A DNA stretch of 64,000 bases from Procambarus clarkii (taxonomy: Eukaryota > Arthropoda > Malacostraca > Decapoda > Cambaridae), in NCBI RefSeq assembly GCF_040958095.1, contig NC_091228.1:6187700-6251699 (forward strand), written 5' to 3'. Position 1 is the stretch's first letter; each line of letters begins with the position of its first letter. Shown in pieces: positions 59,701 through 64,000 of the stretch. The translations under genes were made by a program, and so were the position numbers. A model generated the notes under the pieces. That model saw only the letters and a program-made list of their open reading frames with translations. It was not told the DNA's origin and did no database searches.

Positions 59701-62700
59701 GAGCAACAGTATTGTGGTCAAGGAAAACCACAAACCTTTATGGAAAAAGATGGAAAAATTAACAGAAAAGTGAAACTGTTAGTATTACCCAAACATTCTA
59801 TGGATGATGTAGCATCTTCGACAAAACATCCGCCATTACTGCTAAAACGACTTCCAGCAGGGAAAATATTACAAGTAAACTCCAAGAATAGTAATGCCAT
59901 TTTGACTCTCCCAGGCAAAGGTTGCTCAGACTATCCAGTGAACATAAAAACTCATAACCATCAAAGAAACGGGACCAAGCAGTTACCACAACAACAAATT
60001 ACCAGTAAAAATATGAAACTATTAACTTTACCTGTCTCTTCCTATTCCCAACCAAGAGAAAAAACTGGTCCTAACTTTAAGTTCGTCGATCCTAAACAGG
60101 TTTTCTCATATTATATGGCAAATGTGATTAAAGATAAACACCAAAAATTTAAAACTCTCAAATTAAATAAACCACATATAAGTCAAAACTTGGTTGAAAT
60201 TGAGGAAAAGGAAGTATGTAGAAAACTTCCATCTGGGAGTGAAGGAGAGGGGTTTGAAAAATCAAATGCTCAAGATGAGAGTGTAGATAAAGATTTTATT
60301 AAAAAGGCTAAAGAATATGCTGATAAATATGAAACGAGTACATTTACAAATATTTTGCCAAGTTTTAATAAGAGAGATGGAACACTGGACTCCAGAGATC
60401 GATATGAACCTATACAACGGGTGGATACTGTTTCCCAAAGTCATTGCCAGCTTTTCACATGTAATAAAGAGACACAGACTGTATCACAAGTTCTCAGTGG
60501 GTTTCAGCATGTTAAAGTCAAAGATAATAAAGAAATAATTTCCTGTGACAGTGAAGGAGTAGATATTCAAGGTAATATTGAGTTGGGAAGGAGAGAGAAT
60601 GGAACTGACGAAAAGGTAGGGTTATCCTCATCACCTGTGAGTCGGGGCTTGCCACGAGAGAAGTTACAAAAGGTAGAGTTATCCTCATCACCTGTGAGTT
60701 GGGGCTTACCACAAGAGAAGTTACAAAAGGTAGAGTTATCCTCATCACCTGTGAGTTGGGGCTTACCACAAGAGAAGTTACAAAAGGTAGAGTTATCCTC
60801 ATCACCTGTGAGTTGGGGCTTACCACAAGAGAAGTTACAAAAGGTAGAGTTATCCTCATCACCTGTGAGTTGGGGCTTACCACAAGAGAAGTTACAAAAG
60901 GTAGAGTTATCCTCATCACCTGTGAGTCAGGGATCGCCACATGAAAAGTTACAAAATAAATTAATTGAAGAAAGAATCATCAAAGTTAAGGATTCATGGA
61001 CTGAAATGAGCACTATTGACTTGGATCAGACAACGCCTCTCAAAAGCTGTGAAGTACAGGTATGAATATTAATTTGTTTAGGTATCTTAAAATATGGAGG
61101 ATTCATTAGGCTTGGCCCAGTTAATAATTAATGTTCAGTAATCATTAAATCCACTTTTAGAATTTTTCAGCATATGTATATCTCTAACTCAGAAAGATGG
61201 ATTAAATGTTTGGATAACTTACCTCAAGGACTTCTCAGAAGCCTTAAGTTTCCTTAGGAACAAGTTATATATAGATAGTGTAACACACGTGACAATCAGC
61301 ACTGTACAGTTTGATTTATTTACTGATATGCTGCATCAGACTACTGAGAATTATATATATTAATTTTTAGGCAAAAGTGATCTATTGTAATATGAAGCAT
61401 TGTTAAGAGGCTATTGCATTCTTTTTGCAGACTCAGACTCAAGTTGAAACGACAAAGGATGCTTCAGTTTCAACTGATAATACTCCATGTTTTTATGAAC
61501 AACCACCACAAGATGATCTTTCATGTCACCCACTACCTCAGCAATGGGTTCCTCAGGCTCACCTACTGCCATCTCATGATATTTCTTCCTCTCATTACAC
61601 ACCGTTTCCTACAACTAGTGTAACTCATGCTGTAGTGACTACGACCACAGATCTCAACTATTTCACTAAGTTATCCCACGAGATAGGCACACCTGGAGAG
61701 GTGGTTCGCATAGCTGACATTCCGCAGGAAGTTGCCCAAAGGCAGCTTGAAGAGATTGGAGATGAACTTTATAAAACCATTCATAATGACAAACCAGATG
61801 TGCTGCCTAGTGCATCTGATGTTACTGAACAAATCGTAGTCCTAAGTAACTCTGTGGAAAATGGTATAAATAAGGATGTTAAAGATGACATTGCCACTAA
61901 ACGATTGGAAACACTTCATACTTTCTTAATTAATGAATCGTCTGCAAAAGATAAATATGATGATGTTTTCAAGCATAACGATACACAAGATAGAGAAAAT
62001 ATCATATCAGAAGAAATGAAGGCGGAGGATGTGGTGTTTACTGACAGTCAAGCTGCACAAGGCAGTAGTGAATATCCAAAAATTGAGTTGCCTCTAACGT
62101 GCTCAAAAAGTTCACCGGAAGATCTTTTTAAAGGTAATAATACAATTACAATGAATGAGCTCTTTGAAGCATTTTCTGATGGAAGAATAACACTTGAAGA
62201 TGTATACAAAATGAGTTACCATATCTCAGTGGAAGATGGAAAGACAGGAAAGGAGGAACAAATTTTGGATTGTAAAGGTAATAGCCAAGATATTGAAGAA
62301 CTAGAGCAACAAGCTATAGAAACTGCATTGGGTCTTGATGAATCACGGAATTTGCTATCAAAAGTGAATCATCTCCTTCAGATCTCGGAGAATTTGGAGA
62401 AAGAAAGACTTAAGACTCGCAGATATCAAGCATTAGATGAAAACATCCAGCAATCTTCGTCTAAAAATAAAAAAAATTTGGCCCATGATATTACAAGCAA
62501 CGCATTTGTAAAGCCTCTGAGATGGCAAGAAATGTTATCTTCATATAAAAAAAGTGGAAACCCAGACATGCTTTTGAACTTTTTTGAGACAGTAAACCTA
62601 GAGGAGGTAACAGATGAAATGATTGATGAGATGATAATGTGTGAAGAAATGTGTACAACAAAACATTCTCAAGACACTTCGAGTCCTTTTTCAAAATCTT

Positions 62701-62950
62701 ATCTTAAGACAAAGTCCCTTGAGAATAATGGAAGTTCAAAATTTAAAGGACATTCAAAGACAGATTGCGAAGGTTTTTTAAATAAAAAAGATATCGAAAT
62801 GAATGGAATGACAGACATTCAAGAAGTAGTTGATGGAAGAATAGCTGGAAGGATTTCAAGAGCTGACTGGGTTGAAAGAGAGGATAAAATGAATGAGCAA
62901 GAGACAGGGATGGATTCACCTAAATTTCATCTTGATCTAACAAACCTTGG
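39888..62950 (+). CDS. CPLANE1: Ciliogenesis and planar polarity effector 1 (CPLANE1/C5orf42/JBTS17), 3' end outside window
   Basis: In animals this is a CPLANE-complex scaffold (with INTU, FUZ, WDPCP, RSG1) that loads IFT-A at basal bodies; human mutations cause Joubert syndrome 17. Exons: 39888-39968, 40104-40236, 41063-41197, 41519-41700, 43146-43304, 44606-44817, 45064-45213, 45708-45908, 46550-46699, 48273-48450, 51086-51166, 51611-51826, 51987-53115, 53434-53635, 53973-54281, 55355-55487, 55761-55967, 56566-61059, 61431-62950. Frame is continuous for about 3290 codons (human about 3197). The start is fixed by KTKKPWPNLHWIGKD, which parallels human KQKKPWPRVSWLGKE with 15 residues before KKPWP in both, and by an in-frame TAG at 39837. 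The last exon ends at a GTAAGA donor, so the gene continues. Confidence 0.9.
42235..42525 (-). mobile_element. LINE ORF2 C-terminal remnant
   Basis: The minus strand reads LEDVDPDNFLSGSDVTQTRS then NSFKLNRPQC, followed by a broken NRVxNxWNxLP equivalent. It is the same family as 34800-35150, in CPLANE1 intron 4. Confidence 0.55.
42692..42865. mobile_element. tRNA-like palindromic repeat, copy 1
   Basis: tRNA-like core gtagctcagtcgattaaggc ... gcaggtttgaatcctcgtca (box A and box B) at 42776-42838, flanked by inverted arms: tgaacaaatccacaagggcc, gtgacgaggattcga on the left and their reverse complements (ctcgtcacggcctttgtgga, tttgttcattta) on the right. The left arm is a truncated copy of the tRNA-like unit. 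Flank cagaaatcac...tgatgcatcaa matches the reverse complement of 63160-63195. Confidence 0.7.
43561..44070 (+). repeat. 79-bp satellite with internal 19-bp inverted repeat, about 6.5 copies
   Basis: Units start at 43561, 43640, 43719, 43798, 43877, 43956 and 44035. The first six are practically identical; the last diverges after about 35 bases. Each contains TGTTAAGATGACTAAGAAT and its exact reverse complement separated by about 33 bases, so each transcript unit can fold as a stem-loop. The array is in CPLANE1 intron 5. Confidence 0.97.
47317..47829. repeat. 35-bp minisatellite, about 14.7 copies
   Basis: The unit is ggctcccagtttacacccac followed by acagcactaagtctt, with recurrent variants (ttacac/ttgcac/tttcac, agcctt/agtctt, agcac/agtac). 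It lies in CPLANE1 intron 9. Confidence 0.95.
48141..48190 (+). repeat. Detached SINE tail, degenerate
   Basis: caggaggcctagtcagagac then cgggctgcggg...tccccgg resembles the SINE tail at 55170-55238 and 17985-18047. It lies in CPLANE1 intron 9, about 80 bases upstream of exon 10. Confidence 0.5.
48540..49030 (+). pseudogene. Internally deleted piggyBac-like transposase
   Basis: FLLTDDEINKILEEYKLVND then LDDFESD and a stop resembles piggyBac transposase N-termini (acidic 'LTDxEIxxIL'). It is followed, in other frames, by CLPLVGACEQAQDKCIVCKT then TERRKKQQKA and CWSRPDYNNWFRDHHTLENC, resembling the C-terminal cysteine-rich zinc finger. The catalytic DDD core (about 400 residues) is absent. It lies in CPLANE1 intron 10. 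Confidence 0.5.
49425..49575 (-). mobile_element. LINE ORF2 C-terminal remnant (third family)
   Basis: The minus strand reads KFTFANRVVDG, stop, NKLDEKVVEAKTISSFKLYM, an obvious 'ANRVVDxWNKLPxxVVxAxTVxxFK' tail. It is closer to the tail at 35700-35510 (FGNRVVDLWNQLTCKVVEVG) than to the 500-640 family. Confidence 0.6.
50054..50458. mobile_element. MITE-like element, copy 3
   Basis: Left end gttgaatttaattaaatgtc then tctttctag; right end reverse-complemented gttgaatgtaataaaatgcc then tctttctggtgg. This is the cleanest pair of termini of the family (about 28 bp). It lies in CPLANE1 intron 10. No internal transposase was seen. Confidence 0.65.
50726..50760. repeat. (AAT)n microsatellite
   Basis: About 11 aat units, directly preceding the tRNA-like repeat at 50766. 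Confidence 0.95.
50766..51035. mobile_element. Composite tRNA-like repeat
   Basis: The left part is, on the minus strand, ataggtttgaacactcatca followed by cagcccctacggattt, the box B and 3' flank of the tRNA-like family. The right part (50978-51035) repeats the first 50 bases of the window (tccaggttgcaatccttt ... ctagttgactagg) on the plus strand. Two halves in opposite orientation recall the palindromes at 42692 and 62968. Confidence 0.5.
51086..55967 (+). CDS. CPLANE1: CPLANE1 exons 11-17: helical middle region
   Basis: Seven exons, 759 codons. LLAAWALIASHTG aligns with human LLAAWSIGISKN, anchoring the register. Exon 51987-53115 is long and carries a basic low-complexity part (STPKPKKSVTQTLPQE). 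Exon 14 has two possible in-frame acceptors three bases apart (53430 and 53433). The rest is leucine-rich and predicted alpha-helical (ETAAQALAIAGYWSDLSAFS, YQELLQLAAMTCLDVIPTML), fitting a tetratricopeptide/solenoid-like scaffold; that fold assignment is inference. Confidence 0.85.
51440..51528. mobile_element. Short retroposon with 12-bp target-site duplication
   Basis: Direct repeats ttactctgatta at 51428-51439 and 51529-51540 flank 89 bases containing ggtccaggacggaccgaaac and tctagtgtgtggtttggtca, the right arm of the foldback at 20855-20998. Both copies end at the same terminal phrase ggtcaa(c). It lies in CPLANE1 intron 11, 70 bases before exon 12. Confidence 0.75.
53333..53390. mobile_element. 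Solo end of the MITE-like family
   Basis: cccaccagaaagaggctttt followed by catttcattcaatgctag matches the right terminus of 50054-50458. It ends about 40 bases before the acceptor of CPLANE1 exon 14, so it probably lies at the branch-point region. Confidence 0.55.
55170..55238 (+). repeat. Detached SINE tail
   Basis: ggcctggtcgacgaccgggc then cgcggggacgctaagccccg and gaagcacctcaaggtcaagg match the 3' part of the SINE at 17801-18047 without its tRNA head. It is either a 5'-truncated SINE or a LINE tail the SINE borrows. It lies in CPLANE1 intron 15. Confidence 0.6.
56566..61059 (+). CDS. CPLANE1: CPLANE1 exon 18, giant 4.5 kb exon
   Basis: A 1498-codon phase-0 exon from acceptor TTTTCAG (56559-56565) to a GTATGA donor. 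The start (YTAEILTWVQVLYKLIDSSS then WRDELIATALTAASNSPSLP) continues the helical domain. The rest is long, polar, Ser/Lys/Asn-rich and probably disordered, with an in-frame 57-bp repeat at 60613-60954 and a KETQT motif at about 60466-60480. No stop interrupts it, so it is under coding constraint or very young; homology argues for the former. Confidence 0.88.
60613..60954 (+). repeat. CPLANE1: 57-bp in-frame tandem repeat in CPLANE1 exon 18
   Basis: Six units of KVELSSSPVSWGLPQEKLQ: the first (KVGLSSSPVSRGLPREKLQ) and last (KVELSSSPVSQGSPHEKLQ) are diverged and the four middle units are identical. Length 57 preserves frame. The antisense strand is also open through the array, a by-product of the repeat. 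Confidence 0.95.
61431..62950 (+). CDS. CPLANE1: CPLANE1 exon 19
   Basis: 1520 bases after CTTTTTGCAG, opening TQTQVETTKDASVSTDNTPC and ending FHLDLTNLG at the GTAAGA donor with two bases left over. It includes an acidic helical block (MNELFEAFSDGRITLEDVYK) and paired acidic helices (EEVTDEMIDEMIMCEEM). It is near, but not at, the C-terminus, since the donor is strong and no polyadenylation signal follows. Confidence 0.85.
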
Positions 62951-62967
62951 GTAAGAATAGGAACTGT

Positions 62968-63203
62968 ACAAATCCACAAGGGCCGTGACGAGGATTCGAA
63001 CCTGCGTCCGAAAGCATCCCAGACGCTGCCATAATCGACTGAGCTACGATTAAGTAGCTCAATAAGCCGTAGCTACAGTAGCTCAGTCGATTAAGGCAGC
63101 ATCTGGGATGCTCTCTGACGCAGGTTCGAATCCTCGTCACAGCCCTTGTGGATTTGTTCATTTGATGCATCACGCTATTGTGATTTCTGTGTGTAATGAA
63201 TTG
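62968..63203. mobile_element. Head-to-head tRNA-like palindrome, copy 2
   Basis: The left arm (62968-63046) is the reverse complement of a tRNA-like unit; the right arm (63074-63156) is the same unit on the plus strand, with box A (gtagctcagtcgattaaggc) and box B (aggttcgaatcctcg). A short spacer lies between. The outer flank matches the inverted flank of 42692-42730. It begins about 18 bases after the CPLANE1 exon 19 donor. Confidence 0.75.
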
Positions 63204-63354
63204 TACATCACAAATTTGTTTATTCCACAGCCATATTCTTTAAAAAGACTACTACCCAATTCTGAAGATCAACCTGTTTGATCTTCAGTTATTTACTTCT
63301 TTGTAAAAAAAAGAGATAGTGGATGATTATTGAAAATATCCCTTAGAATGTGAT

Positions 63355-63760
63355 ACAGCCACCATCACCATCCCATTACCATAACCACTATCACCACAAC
63401 CACCATCACCACCACAAGAACCACCACCATTGCAATGACTACCACCACCACAACAATCACCACCTTAATTACCACAACCACCACCACCACCACAAGAACC
63501 ACCACCATCGCAATGACTACCACCACCACAACAATCACCACCTTAATTACCACAACCACCATTACCATAGCCACAACAATCATCATCCAATCCACCTTAA
63601 TAACCACAACCACCATCATCATCATAGCCACAACAACCAGCATCCCATTACAACAACTATTACCACAACCACCACCACCACACATCATCAACAGCCACAA
63701 CCATCACCATTACTATAACAACCACCATCACAACCACCACCATCACAACCACCACTAAAA
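63355..63760. repeat. (CCA/CAN)n imperfect trinucleotide array
   Basis: About 400 bases of accacc/atcacc/aacaac units with embedded longer repeats (ccaccttaattaccacaacc occurs twice, about 75 bases apart). Apparent His- and Thr-rich reading frames are artefacts of the repeat; the region is intronic. Confidence 0.9.
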
Positions 63761-63768
63761 CCACCACT

Positions 63769-64000
63769 ACTGTATCACCTTAATTACAACCACTACTGCA
63801 TCACCTTAACCACCACCACTACTGTATCACCTTAATATAACAACCACCATTACTGTATCACCTTAATTACAACCACTACTGCATCACCTTAACCACCACC
63901 ACTACTGTATCACCTTAATATAACAACCACCACTACTGTATCACCTTAATTACAACCACTACTGCATCACCTTAACCACCACCACTACTGTATCACCTTA
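63769..64000. repeat. 83-bp higher-order satellite running out of the window
   Basis: Units beginning actgtatcaccttaattac start at 63769, 63852 and 63935. Each is made of three sub-repeats around 'ctgtatcacctta', 'ctgcatcacctta' and 'ctgtatcaccttaatataac'. Confidence 0.9.

Noticed and set aside
60518-60940. 140-codon antisense frame with RITLPFVTSLV repeats
   Set aside because: It is the reverse reading of the 57-bp coding repeat of CPLANE1 exon 18.
63350-63758. Long His-rich and Thr-rich reading frames on the plus strand and a Val-rich frame on the minus strand
   Set aside because: They are translations of an imperfect (CCA)n trinucleotide array in an intron, with no splice or codon-use support.

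Overview
The window is eukaryotic nuclear DNA, most probably from a decapod crustacean such as a crayfish. Evidence: AT-rich sequence, GT-AG introns of a few hundred bases to several kilobases, and dense interspersed repeats (tRNA-derived SINEs, LINE reverse-transcriptase remnants, MITE-like elements, foldback retroposons, satellites). The animal assignment rests on the three protein genes. The decapod assignment is inference from the repeat families and the arthropod-type BTB protein.

Layout. (1) 713-14028, plus strand: a polynucleotide kinase 3'-phosphatase (PNKP) gene with ten exons in the window. Its first exon or exons, encoding the start of the FHA domain, lie upstream of base 1. (2) 14029-19828: intergenic, no gene seen. 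(3) 24600-19829, minus strand: a four-coding-exon BTB/POZ plus three-finger C2H2 transcription factor, convergent with PNKP. A probable 5' UTR exon and CpG-rich promoter lie near 26.5-27.0 kb. (4) About 27.0-39.8 kb: a transposon-rich interval. Its key item is a 2.5 kb LINE derivative that keeps an intact 624-codon ORF1, has lost nearly all of ORF2, and sits between perfect 12-bp target-site duplications inside one copy of a duplicated 0.88 kb segment. (5) 39888-62950, plus strand: 19 coding exons (about 3290 codons) of a CPLANE1 (C5orf42/JBTS17) homologue, the ciliary-gate and planar-polarity effector of Joubert syndrome. It includes a 4.5 kb exon with a 57-bp in-frame tandem repeat. The gene continues beyond the window; the final kilobase is intronic satellite DNA.

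The three genes are functionally unrelated (DNA end repair, transcription, ciliogenesis) and each has its own promoter. Exon boundaries were placed by hand from splice sites, reading-frame continuity and remembered resemblance to the human proteins; all junctions listed keep frame.

The most unusual structures are the ORF1-only half-LINE, a retroposon family with 12-bp target duplications of which one copy is a 36-bp-arm foldback, a palindrome of two head-to-head tRNA-like sequences just after a CPLANE1 splice donor, and an intronic array of 79-bp units each carrying a 19-bp inverted repeat.
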